Shown: positions 10,625 through 18,772, counted from the stretch's first letter. The stretch is DNA of 64,000 nucleotides from Aquitalea palustris (GCF_003693445.1 NZ_RFAR01000006.1:1-64000), one strand, 5' to 3'. Notes: generated from the letters alone by a model not told the origin. Translations and numbers: made by a program.

Positions 10625-11062
10625 TTACCCGGTCTTGAGTGCTTGCTGGATATTCAGCAGCAAATCGGCCGATGGGCTGTCTGCCAGATCCTTGAGCAGC
10701 AACAATTCATCACGATGGGCCTGGGCCAGTTTTTCCACCAGCTCCAGCCCCTTGGGCAGCAGGCTGATTTCCACCTGCCGGCCATCGTTTCTGCCGGGGG
10801 ATTTACGCACCAGTTGCTGAGACTCACAGCGATTGATCAATCCCACCACGCTGTGATGGTGGGATTGCAGCCTTTCGGCCAACTCGGCCACCGTGGCCCA
10901 GTCCCGGTCTGGATAGCCTTGTACCTGCAACAGCAACTGGTATTGCAAGGGCGTGATGCCATGGCTTTGCGCCAGCTCCTCGCTGAAACGCAAGAACTGG
11001 CGCAAGCGGTAACGGAAATCGGCCAGGTATTCGAAATCCTGTTTGCAAAGCGGGCTGGACAT
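10625..11062 (-). CDS. MarR-family transcription regulator
   Basis: A 145-residue winged-helix regulator. Central residues hold the MarR DNA-binding core (ATVAELAERLQSHHHSVVGLI and RNDGRQVEISL for the wing, with the family's DxR-type DGR). It is probably a dimeric repressor. It lies between an HPP-CBS gene and a Yip1-family gene, and both of those genes have the same palindrome near their starts, while its own upstream region shows none. A longer form from a TTG at 11077 is possible. The ligand is unknown. Confidence 0.85.
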   Translation of the reverse strand: MSSPLCKQDFEYLADFRYRLRQFLRFSEELAQSHGITPLQYQLLLQVQGYPDRDWATVAELAERLQSHHHSVVGLINRCESQQLVRKSPGRNDGRQVEISLLPKGLELVEKLAQAHRDELLLLKDLADSPSADLLLNIQQALKTG

Positions 11063-11132
11063 GGGCGGGCAGGGCAAAGATGATGCGCTACCTTAACATA
11101 TCCAAGCCGCAGCCAAGCTGCCGACCGCTGGC

Positions 11133-11696
11133 CTAGAGCAGCGGCAGCATCAGCAAGGCCACCACGAACAGCCATACCAGTGCACCCACTGAAAACACCG
11201 TGTAGGCCATGGACTGGGTGCTGACCGAATCATCATGCTCAAACAGGGCATCCAGCCCGTGATAGGTAAGGGCACCGGATGCCAGCAGGCCGAGCAGGCC
11301 GCAGGCCATGTTGAACAGCGGGTAAGGCAGCAGCAAGGTCAGTGTGGATAGCCAGATGGGCAGCGGTGCAATGGCCGCCAGGCGATAGCAGTCGGCAAAG
11401 GCCGGGCGGGCAGGGGCATGTACCGACTGGCGGATGACCCAGGCCATCAGCGGCACCGCCAGCCAATTGGTCGCCAGGAATAACAGGCTGATCAGCACCC
11501 AGTGGGCAAAGGAAACCTCTGCTCCATAGACATCGCCATGAAAACTGGCGGCAAACAGGATCATCGCCGTACCCAGCAGCGAACCGGGCAGAACCAGGCG
11601 ATAGAAACTGGCAGAGAGCGTGGGATGGGATTGGGACAAGCTGTCCCAGCTATGGCCTGACGACCACAGCATGCGCAGGGGGCTAAGTGGGCTCAT
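11133..11696 (-). CDS. Yip1-family membrane protein
   Basis: A 187-residue integral membrane protein with about five hydrophobic segments, beginning with a short cytoplasmic leader that includes the WDSLSQSHPT stretch typical of bacterial Yip1-domain proteins. Function in bacteria is not known. A perfect 19-base palindrome lies 39 bases upstream of its start, so it is likely controlled by the neighbouring MarR protein along with the HPP gene. It has an AGGAGAAT-like ribosome site just before the ATG. Confidence 0.75.
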   Translation of the reverse strand: MSPLSPLRMLWSSGHSWDSLSQSHPTLSASFYRLVLPGSLLGTAMILFAASFHGDVYGAEVSFAHWVLISLLFLATNWLAVPLMAWVIRQSVHAPARPAFADCYRLAAIAPLPIWLSTLTLLLPYPLFNMACGLLGLLASGALTYHGLDALFEHDDSVSTQSMAYTVFSVGALVWLFVVALLMLPLL

Positions 11697-11734
11697 GGCA
11701 TTCTCCTGGATAAACAGCAGGGTGGTCAGTTAAA

Positions 11735-11753
11735 TATATCGTAGTACGATATA
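11735..11753. promoter_or_regulatory. Perfect palindrome before the Yip1 gene
   Basis: TATATCGTAGTACGATATA is a perfect 9-base inverted repeat around one central base. Its TATCG and CGATA arms are five bases apart, as at 10591-10605. It sits just upstream of the minus-strand Yip1 gene in AT-rich promoter sequence. A MarR-type operator is the likely meaning. Confidence 0.78.
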
Positions 11754-11901
11754 AATACAATGCCGATTTGTGATTAGCCAGCTGAAAACCATGTACAGGT
11801 TTGCAAAGAGACATGCTGCATGCGCGGCGGTTGGCATCAGCCCTGGCCGGAGCGCCGACCGTGCGATAAAAAATCGTCTGCCAGTCAGTGGGGGGAGGGT
11901 G

Positions 11902-12519
11902 CTATTTCATGCTGCGCAAAGGGCTGAGTTCGGCCACGGTCATGGTGAATACCAGCAGTTCATCACTTTGATTGGCGTAGTGGTGCGGCCCATCGGTACG
12001 GGCGACTGCCGCCATGCCTGCCCGCAGGCTGGAGAGCGCATCACCCACACGCAACTGCAATTCGCCTTGTTCGACATGAAACAGCTCGAAAGTCCCCAGC
12101 GGATGCCCTGGCGAAGTGAATACCTCGCCCGGCTGCATTTCCCAGCGCCACAGTTCCACCATGTCCGGGCCGCTGCTGCCGGCCAGCAAGCTGGCGGAGC
12201 CGCCAGCTGGCCCGCGCCACAGCACGGGAATGTCAGCTTGCTCGATAAGGTGAATGGCCGGCGTGCTCGCCACATTCACGATATCCGCTACGGAAATGCC
12301 CAGTGCTGCCGCCAGCTTGCACAAGATGGCAATGCTGGGGTTGGCGCTGCCTTTTTCGATTTCCACCAGCATGCCCTTGCTGATGCCAGCCCGGCGCGAC
12401 AGCTCGTCCAGCGATAGTTTTTGCTCTTTGCGATATTGCTTTAGTCTGCTGGCCAGCGCTGCGCTGATGGATTCGGCATCGGCACCCGGATCGGTCATTA
12501 TGTTGACTGTTTTGGACAT
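11902..12519 (-). CDS. XRE-family regulator with C-terminal cupin
   Basis: A 205-residue regulator with an N-terminal helix-turn-helix of XRE type (residues about 25-80, LDELSRRAGISKGMLVEIEKG) and a C-terminal cupin barrel (residues about 125-195, PGEVFTSPGHPLGTFELFHV and a PHHYANQ end). Such proteins often control amino acid, polyamine or small-molecule metabolism through ligands bound in the cupin. It is divergent from the B3/4-domain gene with a gap of only about 40 bases, so it most likely controls that gene and itself. Confidence 0.88.
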   Translation of the reverse strand: MSKTVNIMTDPGADAESISAALASRLKQYRKEQKLSLDELSRRAGISKGMLVEIEKGSANPSIAILCKLAAALGISVADIVNVASTPAIHLIEQADIPVLWRGPAGGSASLLAGSSGPDMVELWRWEMQPGEVFTSPGHPLGTFELFHVEQGELQLRVGDALSSLRAGMAAVARTDGPHHYANQSDELLVFTMTVAELSPLRSMK

Positions 12520-12562
12520 TGGTCGATAGTATGGGATGAATCAGTCAGTAAAGGATACCGCA

Positions 12563-13252
12563 ATGTCAGCCTTTTTGCCGTCAATCAGTCCGGAAATCGC
12601 CACGATTGCCCCCGGCTTCCGGGCCATCAGCCTCCGCGTGGAAGCCGCCACGCTGACCGTGCCGGAGCTGGGCGCACAGCAGTTGCAGGAGGCCTGCCGC
12701 TTTGTCCAGAACGGCGGGGCAGCATGGGCCGATGCCCACCTGCAGGCATGGGCCGAGGTGTTCCGCGCCTTTGGTGCCAAGCCGCAGCGGACGCCATGTT
12801 CGGCCGAGGCCCTGCGCAAGCGGGTGTTGCGTGATGGCAGCCTGCCGGCCATCGATCCGGTGGTGGATCTGTATAACGCCATTAGCCTGCGCTATGCCAT
12901 TCCGGTGGGGGGCGAAAACCTGGCGGCTTATATTGGCCAGCCCAGGCTGGTAGTCGCCGATGGCAGCGAGTCGTTCGACACCATGAAAGAAGGCCAAGCC
13001 GCCCTGGAATCCCCCGAGCGTGGCGAAGTGGTGTGGCGTGACGAACAAGGAGTGACCTGCCGCCGCTGGAACTGGCGGCAAGGGGTGAGAACCCGGCTGA
13101 GTGCGGCCGACCCGCAGATGTGGTTCATCCTGGAAAGCCTGCCGGCCATGCCGCTGGAGGCCTTGCAGCAGGCTGGAGCCGAGCTGGCGCAGCGCATTGC
13201 GCAGATGATGCCCGGTTCGCATATCGAGTCCAGCCTGTTGACCCTGGCCTGA
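12563..13252 (+). CDS. B3/4 (tRNA-synthetase editing-like) domain protein
   Basis: A 229-residue protein with a stand-alone B3/B4 domain related to the editing domain of phenylalanyl-tRNA synthetase beta chain. The pattern LPAIDPVVDLYNAISLRYAIPVGGENL in the middle is typical (residues about 95-125). Members may hydrolyse mischarged tRNA or bind amino acids, but the bacterial role is not proven. The ATG at 12563 has AAAGGA eight bases before it; an upstream in-frame ATG at 12536 lies very close to the divergent regulator. Control by the XRE-cupin protein is inferred. Confidence 0.78.
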   Translation: MSAFLPSISPEIATIAPGFRAISLRVEAATLTVPELGAQQLQEACRFVQNGGAAWADAHLQAWAEVFRAFGAKPQRTPCSAEALRKRVLRDGSLPAIDPVVDLYNAISLRYAIPVGGENLAAYIGQPRLVVADGSESFDTMKEGQAALESPERGEVVWRDEQGVTCRRWNWRQGVRTRLSAADPQMWFILESLPAMPLEALQQAGAELAQRIAQMMPGSHIESSLLTLA

Positions 13253-13322
13253 TCCAGTGTGGCCAAACGGCTGCGGCACGCAATGACGGCAGGTTTTGCC
13301 AGTTACCGTCTCTGCATCCGGC

Positions 13323-14180
13323 CTATGCTGGCTGACACGCGGCCTGCTGCCATTTTCCGATCAGATCCATGATCTCGTGGTCGGTGCGCGGCATGGCAGC
13401 ATCGGTGGCCAGCAGGCCCTTGTCCCGAGCAAAGGCCACCATTTGCAGCAGTAAGGAGGGCTTGAGTCTGGCGGCCAATAGCATTGCCTGGTCCAGCAAG
13501 ATCTGGCTGCGCTCGCCAAAGCCGATGAGCCGTCCCGCGGCAAACAGGGCGATATCATCTGCCAGGCGGCAGGCCAGATCGACATCATGGGTGGAAAACA
13601 CGATGGTGATGCCGCATTGCATCAGGCTTTGCAGGATTTCAATCAGCTGGGCAATGCCTGCGTGATCCAGCCCGGCGGTGGGTTCATCCAGTAGCAGCAC
13701 CTCCGGCGCCATGGCCAGGGCACCGGCAATAGCCACCCGTTTCTTTTGGCCGCCGGACAGCATGTGCGGTGGGCGATTTTCCAGCCCGCCCAGGCCCATG
13801 GCCTGTATTGCCGCTTCCACCCTTTGCCCTGCCTCGGCCGCTGTCAGCCCCTGATTCAATGGTCCGAAGGAGATGTCTTCATAGACCGAGGCGGCAAACA
13901 GCTGGTCATCGGCATCCTGCAGCACCAGGCCCACCTTGCTGCGCAGCAGGTTAAGCCCCTGGCGCGAGTAGGCTACGGGCTGCTGCTGCAGCAACACGCG
14001 GCCATGCTGTGGCCGCAAGGTCCCATTCAGATGCTGCAAGAAAGTGCTCTTGCCCGAGCCGTTTGGCCCCAGCAAGGCCAGGCAGCGGCCCTGGCGGATG
14101 GACAGATCGATACCTGACAGCGCGATGACATCGCCGGGAAAGGTATAGCCCAGCTGCTGGACACTGAGAATGGTGTTCAT
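13323..14180 (-). CDS. cbiO: Cobalt ECF transporter ATP-binding protein CbiO
   Basis: A 285-residue ABC ATPase with Walker A GPNGSGKST (residues about 37-45), Q-loop near LQDADDQLF, signature LSGGQKKR and Walker B VLLLDEPTAGLD, with the switch His in STHD. It drives cobalt uptake with CbiM, CbiN and CbiQ. The start at 14180 overlaps the cbiQ stop (ATGA). A C-terminal extension of about 60 residues after the ATPase core is common in the family. The reading frame upstream of the chosen start runs inside cbiQ and is not coding. Confidence 0.92.
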   Translation of the reverse strand: MNTILSVQQLGYTFPGDVIALSGIDLSIRQGRCLALLGPNGSGKSTFLQHLNGTLRPQHGRVLLQQQPVAYSRQGLNLLRSKVGLVLQDADDQLFAASVYEDISFGPLNQGLTAAEAGQRVEAAIQAMGLGGLENRPPHMLSGGQKKRVAIAGALAMAPEVLLLDEPTAGLDHAGIAQLIEILQSLMQCGITIVFSTHDVDLACRLADDIALFAAGRLIGFGERSQILLDQAMLLAARLKPSLLLQMVAFARDKGLLATDAAMPRTDHEIMDLIGKWQQAACQPA

Positions 14181-14911
14181 GAAAAAAGGCTTCCCATCAG
14201 CAATACGCTGCCCAGTAACAGGCTGGTCCATGTCAGGCGGGCCAGCGACAGTGGCCGGGTGCGCCGCAGGACCTTGAATTCGCCATTCCAGCCGCGGGCG
14301 GCCAGGCCGTTTTCCATTCTGCCGGCCCGGTCCATGGCGCGTGGAAACAGATTGGCCAGCAGCAGGCCGAGTGAGCGCAGTTGTTGTTTGCGATTGCGCT
14401 GCCCCAGTCGCGCGGCCTGGGCCGTATGCATGGCGCTGGCGGTGTCCAGCAGCAGAAACACCAGCCGGTACATGATCAGGCTGATTTCGGCGATTTCGCG
14501 CGGCAGGCCGATCTTGCGCAGGCTGGCCAGGATGTCGGTCACCGGGGTGGTCAGGGCTAGCAGCAACAGGCAGCAGATGCCGGCGAACGATCTGAGCAGC
14601 AGACCGCATACGACGGGCAACCCTGCCGCCGAGAAGCTCAGGTCATGACGCCCGACATCAAACAGCATGGTCAGCCCGGCAGTCAGCAGGAAGCCGGCGG
14701 GGATCAGGGCACAGCGCAGCCAGAGTCGCAGCGGCACCCTGGCGCCCAGCAGCGTCACACCCAGTACGCTGGCGATGATGCAAGGGGCGGTCGGCCAGGG
14801 TGGCAGGCTGATGGCCAGCAGCAACATGCCAATGGCCAGCAGGGCTTTTTCCAGTACCGGCCTTTCCCGCCAGCGACTCAGATGCGCATATTGATCAATG
14901 CTCAGCGTCAT
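14177..14911 (-). CDS. cbiQ: Cobalt ECF transporter transmembrane protein CbiQ
   Basis: A 244-residue membrane protein with about five helices and the coupling region with the two short ARG-type motifs (AARLGQRNR and GLAARGWNGEF) that bind the ATPase in ECF transporters. It is the T component linking CbiMN to CbiO. The start overlaps the cbiN end by 17 bases and its stop overlaps cbiO, so the operon is tightly packed. It is under the cobalamin riboswitch upstream of cbiM. Confidence 0.92.
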   Translation of the reverse strand: MTLSIDQYAHLSRWRERPVLEKALLAIGMLLLAISLPPWPTAPCIIASVLGVTLLGARVPLRLWLRCALIPAGFLLTAGLTMLFDVGRHDLSFSAAGLPVVCGLLLRSFAGICCLLLLALTTPVTDILASLRKIGLPREIAEISLIMYRLVFLLLDTASAMHTAQAARLGQRNRKQQLRSLGLLLANLFPRAMDRAGRMENGLAARGWNGEFKVLRRTRPLSLARLTWTSLLLGSVLLMGSLFS

Positions 14912-15185
14912 CGCGGGCGGCCAGTCCCTGGCGTTTGCCGATGACATAGCCGATGACGCCGGCTCCAATGGCTGCCTGCAAGGCAAACAGCAGGCTTTCC
15001 ACTTCGCCGCTTGGCGGCTCCCAGATGGGGGTGAACCAGGGCTGGTAGCCCGGCTTGGCGTGGGTAATGGCCGCGGTGGCCTGGTCGTCCGAGCCGGCAA
15101 ACTTGCCTTCGACCAGCAAGAGCGGCAGCACCACCAGCGCGACGCTGCCCAACAGCAGCCATTTGCTACGGGATGACTTGGCCAT
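14895..15185 (-). CDS. cbiN: Cobalt transporter accessory subunit CbiN
   Basis: A 96-residue protein with two membrane helices joined by a periplasmic loop containing KFAGSDDQA and the conserved GYQPWFTPIWEPPSGEVESLLFALQAA stretch (given here only in part as a family marker). CbiN helps load metal into CbiM. It starts one base inside the cbiM stop (TAATG). Length and fold fit the CbiN family. Confidence 0.92.
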   Translation of the reverse strand: MAKSSRSKWLLLGSVALVVLPLLLVEGKFAGSDDQATAAITHAKPGYQPWFTPIWEPPSGEVESLLFALQAAIGAGVIGYVIGKRQGLAARDDAEH

Positions 15186-15853
15186 TAGCGTGTCTCCCCG
15201 GCAAGAATGCTGACTTTCCTGATATCGGCCACCTTGCCGGCCAGCGCATCCATCACCACCACCGTCAGCATGCCCTCGGCAATGGCCAATGGCACTTGCG
15301 TCAGCGCGAAGATGCCACCGAACTTGATGGCGGCGGTTGTGAAGCCACCCACCGGGTCTGGGTAAGCCAGCGCCAGCTGGATGGAGGTGGTGATGTAGGT
15401 AGCCAGATCGCCCAGCGCCGCGGCAAGAAACATCGACACCGCCACCGACCAGCCAAGGCGCTGGCCCAGTTTCCATAGTCCATAGCTGACCCAGGGGCCG
15501 ACGATGGCCATGGAGAACAGGTTGGCCCCGAGCGTGGTCAGGCCGCCATGGGCCAGCAGCAAGGCCTGGAACAGCAAGACCATCGCCCCCAGTACCGCCA
15601 TGACAGCAGGCCCGAATACCACCGCGCCAAAGCCGGTGCCGGTAGGGTGGGAGCAAGACCCGGTGACGCTGGGCATTTTCAGGGCGGACAAGACAAAGGC
15701 AAAGGCACCGGCAGCGGCCAGATTCATTCTGGCTTGCGGGCGTTCCGCCAGGATTTTGCGTATGCGCCAGACACCGCCGGCAAAGAAGGGAGCAGAAACG
15801 GAATACCAGGCAAGACAGTGCTTGGCCGGCAGATAGCCTTCCATGATGTGCAT
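15185..15853 (-). CDS. cbiM: Cobalt ECF transporter substrate-binding protein CbiM
   Basis: A 222-residue membrane protein that binds Co(II) and is the S component of the ECF transporter. The N-terminus MHIMEGYLP puts His at position 2, the residue that with the free amino group binds metal in CbiM/NikM proteins, which fixes the start at 15853. The conserved [13 protein letters not shown] segment (about residues 60-72) follows. The longer open frame covers the riboswitch and is not coding. First gene of cbiMNQO. Confidence 0.94.
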   Translation of the reverse strand: MHIMEGYLPAKHCLAWYSVSAPFFAGGVWRIRKILAERPQARMNLAAAGAFAFVLSALKMPSVTGSCSHPTGTGFGAVVFGPAVMAVLGAMVLLFQALLLAHGGLTTLGANLFSMAIVGPWVSYGLWKLGQRLGWSVAVSMFLAAALGDLATYITTSIQLALAYPDPVGGFTTAAIKFGGIFALTQVPLAIAEGMLTVVVMDALAGKVADIRKVSILAGETR

Positions 15854-15929
15854 GATGAAGATCCACAGAGAACATGGCGCGGACTCTGCACGCAGCCCCC
15901 CGGCAGCATGACAAGCGCGCTCACAGACG

Positions 15930-16112
15930 ATGATGGCAGGTCTCCTGACTTCCGGCTCCAGCAGCCTTGCTCGTCTTCCCGGCTTGGTGTCTTGCTGGTG
16001 GATGCAGCCAAGACAGCCAGTGACATGATGCGCAAAGCCTAACCGATTACAGTTGCGGGGGCAGTTGCAGCATTGCACTGCATTCCCTTTTCACCGGCGC
16101 TGCCGGCACCAT
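15930..16112 (-). ncRNA. Cobalamin riboswitch controlling cbiMNQO
   Basis: On the minus strand the leader reads GGTGCC near 16110, then GGTGAAAAGGGAA, CTGCCCCCGCAACTGTAA and finally the B12 box GTCAGGAGACCTGCC, in the correct order of a cobalamin riboswitch. The B12 box lies at about 15934-15951, some 80 bases before the cbiM start. Adenosylcobalamin binding should lower expression of the cobalt transporter. Confidence 0.95.
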
Positions 16113-16193
16113 CAATGGCCGTCAGGATACGCCAAGTTCATGCCCTGCGCAAAACGGCAGTCCCGCCGCCGGCCATGGCGGCAGGGTGGCTGC

Positions 16194-16889
16194 CTAGCCG
16201 GTGTGGCGGCCTGTCGAGGTGGCCGCTCTGGCCGGCGCGGGTATCAGCCAGCCACACAGGGTGCAGGCCAGCAAAGCCCCCAGCAGCTGGGCCGCGATGA
16301 AGCCGGGCGTGTCGGAGGGCCGGATGCCGGCGAAGGTATTGCTGGCTGCCCGCGCCAGGGTCACTGCCGGGTTGGCGAAGGCGGTGGAAGCGGTAAACCA
16401 GTAGGCCGCGGTGATATAGCCAGCCACGGCATAGGGCAGTGCGCTGCGGTGCTGGCGCGCACAAGCCAGGATGGTGGCGATCAGGCCGAAGGTGGCGACA
16501 AGCTCGCTGAGCCATTGCGCCGGGCCGCTGCGCAGATGGGTGGATATGCTGAACAGTGGCAGCCCGAACATGCCGTGGGCCAGTGCGACCCCCAGCAGGG
16601 CGCCGGCGAGCTGAGCCAGCATGTAGGCCATGACATGGCGCCATGGCATCTCTCCCAGCCAGCCCATGCTCAGGCTGACGGCCGGGTTGAAATGGGCTGC
16701 CGACACCGGGCCGAATACCAGTATCAGCACGGCCAGCCCGCAGCCGGTGGCCAGCGAATTGGCCAGCAGGGCGATGGCGACATTGCCGCCCGCCAGCCGT
16801 TCGCCCATGATGCCCGAGCCCACCACGATGGCCAGCAGCAGGGCGCTGCCCAGCGCTTCGGCAACCAGGCGCCTGGCCAGCGTGCTCAT
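16194..16889 (-). CDS. aqpS: Aquaporin-family (MIP) channel of the ars operon
   Basis: A 231-residue membrane channel with six helices and two NPA boxes, in FNPAVSLS (about residue 69) and FANPAVTLA (about residue 175). In arsenic operons of rhizobia and others an AqpS channel replaces ArsB: arsenate reduced by ArsC leaves as neutral arsenite through the channel. The place after arsR and arsC with a four-base overlap supports that role. No ArsB or Acr3 pump is present next to it. A general glycerol or water channel cannot be excluded from sequence alone. Confidence 0.85.
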   Translation of the reverse strand: MSTLARRLVAEALGSALLLAIVVGSGIMGERLAGGNVAIALLANSLATGCGLAVLILVFGPVSAAHFNPAVSLSMGWLGEMPWRHVMAYMLAQLAGALLGVALAHGMFGLPLFSISTHLRSGPAQWLSELVATFGLIATILACARQHRSALPYAVAGYITAAYWFTASTAFANPAVTLARAASNTFAGIRPSDTPGFIAAQLLGALLACTLCGWLIPAPARAATSTGRHTG

Positions 16890-17302
16890 GCCAGCCCCAG
16901 CGCGTGGCGTACTGCCGGCACCAGTCGCTGGCGGATATCGTCGCGTACCTGGATGAAGCTGGCCAGCGCTTCGCCATGCGGATCGTGAAAACCGACATGA
17001 ATGCGTTGCACGGCACCCGGAAATACCGGACAGGACTCGTTGGCCTTGTCGCACACGCTCACGACCAGATCGATATGCTGCGCCATGACCTCGCTCAGCT
17101 CCTTGGGGTAGAGCCCGTCTGTTGCCAGGCCAAGCAGTTTGAGTGCGGCGATGGCGCCAGCCGCCACCTCGGGCTGGGGGTGGGTGCCGGCGGAAATGGC
17201 GTGCACCTGGCCTGCCAGCTCATGGTTCAGTATGGCTTCACCCATTTGCGAACGGCAGGCATTGCCGCTGCACAGTACCAGTACGGTTTTGCGATCCGTC
17301 AT
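16886..17302 (-). CDS. arsC: Arsenate reductase, low-molecular-weight phosphatase fold
   Basis: A 138-residue cytoplasmic enzyme with the P-loop CSGNACRS (C-x5-R, Cys11 to Arg17) near the N-terminus. Two later Cys in VVSVCDKANESC fit the three-Cys redox relay of thioredoxin-linked ArsC (S. aureus type). It reduces arsenate to arsenite. The start overlaps the arsR stop (TGATG) and the stop overlaps the aquaporin start, so all three are one operon. Confidence 0.9.
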   Translation of the reverse strand: MTDRKTVLVLCSGNACRSQMGEAILNHELAGQVHAISAGTHPQPEVAAGAIAALKLLGLATDGLYPKELSEVMAQHIDLVVSVCDKANESCPVFPGAVQRIHVGFHDPHGEALASFIQVRDDIRQRLVPAVRHALGLA

Positions 17303-17658
17303 CAGCTTTCCTTGTGTGCCAGGCAGCAGCGCTCGCTGCCTTGGTCCGGGCCATCCATGCTGGGCAGGCAGGATGTTCCCTGGCAGCAGTTGCTGGTCAG
17401 GAAGGCGAGCAGCCCATCCATGGTGTTGAAATTTGCCGCGTAACGAATGAAGCGGCTTTCGCGTTGGCCATCGATCAGCCCGACCCGGCTCAGGTGTGAC
17501 AGGTGAAAGGACAGCGTTGCCGGCGCAATGCCCAGACGCTCGCCAATGGTGCTGGCATAAAGGCCGCCTGGGCCGGTTTCCACCAGCAGGCGAAAGATGG
17601 CGAGCCGTGTTTCATGACCGATGGCGGCAAGGAGTTCTGCTGCAGTTAATATTTCCAT
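17302..17658 (-). CDS. arsR: ArsR-family arsenic-responsive repressor
   Basis: A 118-residue winged-helix repressor. The HTH reads GERLGIAPATLSFHLSHL (about residues 40-57), but there is no ELCVCDL metal site in it. Instead a Cys-rich tail, SNCCQGTSC then ERCC, offers a C-terminal trithiolate site like that of Acidithiobacillus ArsR. It should release DNA on binding As(III). A TTCGA-N6-TCGAA palindrome lies right at its start. It heads the arsR-arsC-aqpS operon. The start at 17658 avoids a leader that runs through the promoter. Confidence 0.9.
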   Translation of the reverse strand: MEILTAAELLAAIGHETRLAIFRLLVETGPGGLYASTIGERLGIAPATLSFHLSHLSRVGLIDGQRESRFIRYAANFNTMDGLLAFLTSNCCQGTSCLPSMDGPDQGSERCCLAHKES

Positions 17659-17660
17659 AA

Positions 17661-17676
17661 TTCGATTATTGTCGAA
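17661..17676. promoter_or_regulatory. ArsR operator-like palindrome
   Basis: TTCGATTATTGTCGAA has inverted arms TTCGA and TCGAA separated by six bases and ends three bases before the arsR start codon. Its place suits autorepression of the ars operon. Confidence 0.7.
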
Positions 17677-18238
17677 ATATAGGTCTGGGTAAAGTGATGC
17701 TTTTGTTACCCCGGCATCTCTGTGCATCTCTGCGTATCTCTCGGCCTGTCTCCCGGTCTCTATCATTTTTTCTGCATGTACTTCCTTTTTTGCCCTCTGG
17801 CCGCTGCCCGCTCGTGCAGGGATGGTGAGCGACGCTGCTGATAGGCATGTGTGTGCAACAGGCGGCTGCAGGCTGGTATCTGAAATATTTGATTAGAAAA
17901 CAGCAGCTTGGACTGTGCTTTTGCTATTGATGCGCGCAGGAAAACTGGCTTTTGTCATATTCGATAAGAAAAATTACAACACTTTTAAGAAAATTCTTTT
18001 CAACTTGAAGATGCTGAGTTTACAATTGTAAATAACAACAGCTTAAACACTTAATATCTAATTCGCCGGGCTCCATGGGAGCCGCTGCGAGTAGGCAAGG
18101 CTGTTGTGGGTGGTTTGCGAGTGTTCTGGCTGGCTGCGCATCAGGCAGCGGCGATGAAAGCTTGCGGGGAAGGGCGCCAGGGCTGGCGTCCTGTCTGGGG
18201 CAGTGTGCTGCCCTGTTCATGCGATGGAGTTCTACAAA
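17677..18238. other. AT-rich gap between ars operon and fimbrial operon
   Basis: No convincing gene is seen in this 560-base stretch. It holds the divergent promoter regions of arsR and the fimbrial operon. The part 17880-18060 is much more AT-rich than the window average. It contains the perfect palindrome at 18019-18032 and a short GC-rich palindrome GGCTCCATGGGAGCC at 18069-18083. A long untranslated leader for the fimbrial mRNA is possible. Confidence 0.6.
18019..18032. promoter_or_regulatory. Perfect palindrome upstream of fimbrial operon
   Basis: TTTACAATTGTAAA is a perfect 14-base inverted repeat about 207 bases upstream of the major subunit start in AT-rich sequence. It could be an operator for a regulator of the fimbrial genes. 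No local regulator gene of the fimbriae is present. Confidence 0.5.
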
Positions 18239-18772
18239 ATGAAAAAGATTGTTTCGGTCTTGGTAATCGGGTTGGGCATCTACTCTGCTGGCGCGCTGGC
18301 AGCGGATGGCACCATTACCATCAATGGCAAGATCACTGCCAATACCTGCACCATCACCGGCACCAGTGGCAGCAATGTCACGGTGACCCTGCCGACGGTA
18401 TCCACCTCGGCGCTGGCGACTGCCGGCCAGGTTGCCGGTGTCACCCCGTTTGCGCTGAGCCTGAGCAATTGTAACGGTACCAGTGCCCAGACTCATTTCG
18501 AACTGGGTGCCACCGTGGACCAGACCACGGGCAACCTGTTCAATGCCAGCGGTTCCGGCATGGCCACCAATGTGGAAGTACAGCTGCTGAACAATACTTT
18601 CCAGGCGATCAATGTGGCCACCAATACCAATTCGCAAACCGTCACCCTGTCCGGCAGCTCGCCGAACAAGACCGGCACCATGAACTACTACGCCCAGTAC
18701 ATCGCCACCGGTGGTGCATCCACCGCGGGTACGGTGAATACCAGCGTGCAGTACTCGATGATTTACAACTAA
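18239..18772 (+). CDS. Type 1-like fimbrial major subunit
   Basis: A 177-residue secreted pilin with a signal peptide ending GALAA (about residue 21), a mature start ADGTITINGKITANTC and a Cys pair (in ANTCTI and LSNCNG) forming the disulfide of the incomplete Ig fold. The end VNTSVQYSMIYN gives the C-terminal strand with the penultimate Tyr used in donor-strand exchange. It would polymerise to the fimbrial shaft via chaperone and usher encoded next. The ATG at 18239 gives the MKK leader; earlier in-frame starts lack one. Confidence 0.92.
   Translation: MKKIVSVLVIGLGIYSAGALAADGTITINGKITANTCTITGTSGSNVTVTLPTVSTSALATAGQVAGVTPFALSLSNCNGTSAQTHFELGATVDQTTGNLFNASGSGMATNVEVQLLNNTFQAINVATNTNSQTVTLSGSSPNKTGTMNYYAQYIATGGASTAGTVNTSVQYSMIYN

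Noticed and set aside
14891-14898. TTGATCAA considered as an FNR box
   Set aside because: It lacks the N4 spacer between half-sites and lies inside cbiQ coding sequence.
17677-18238. Hidden small gene between the ars and fimbrial operons
   Set aside because: Frames are short, lack ribosome sites and are broken by stops; AT content looks like a promoter region.
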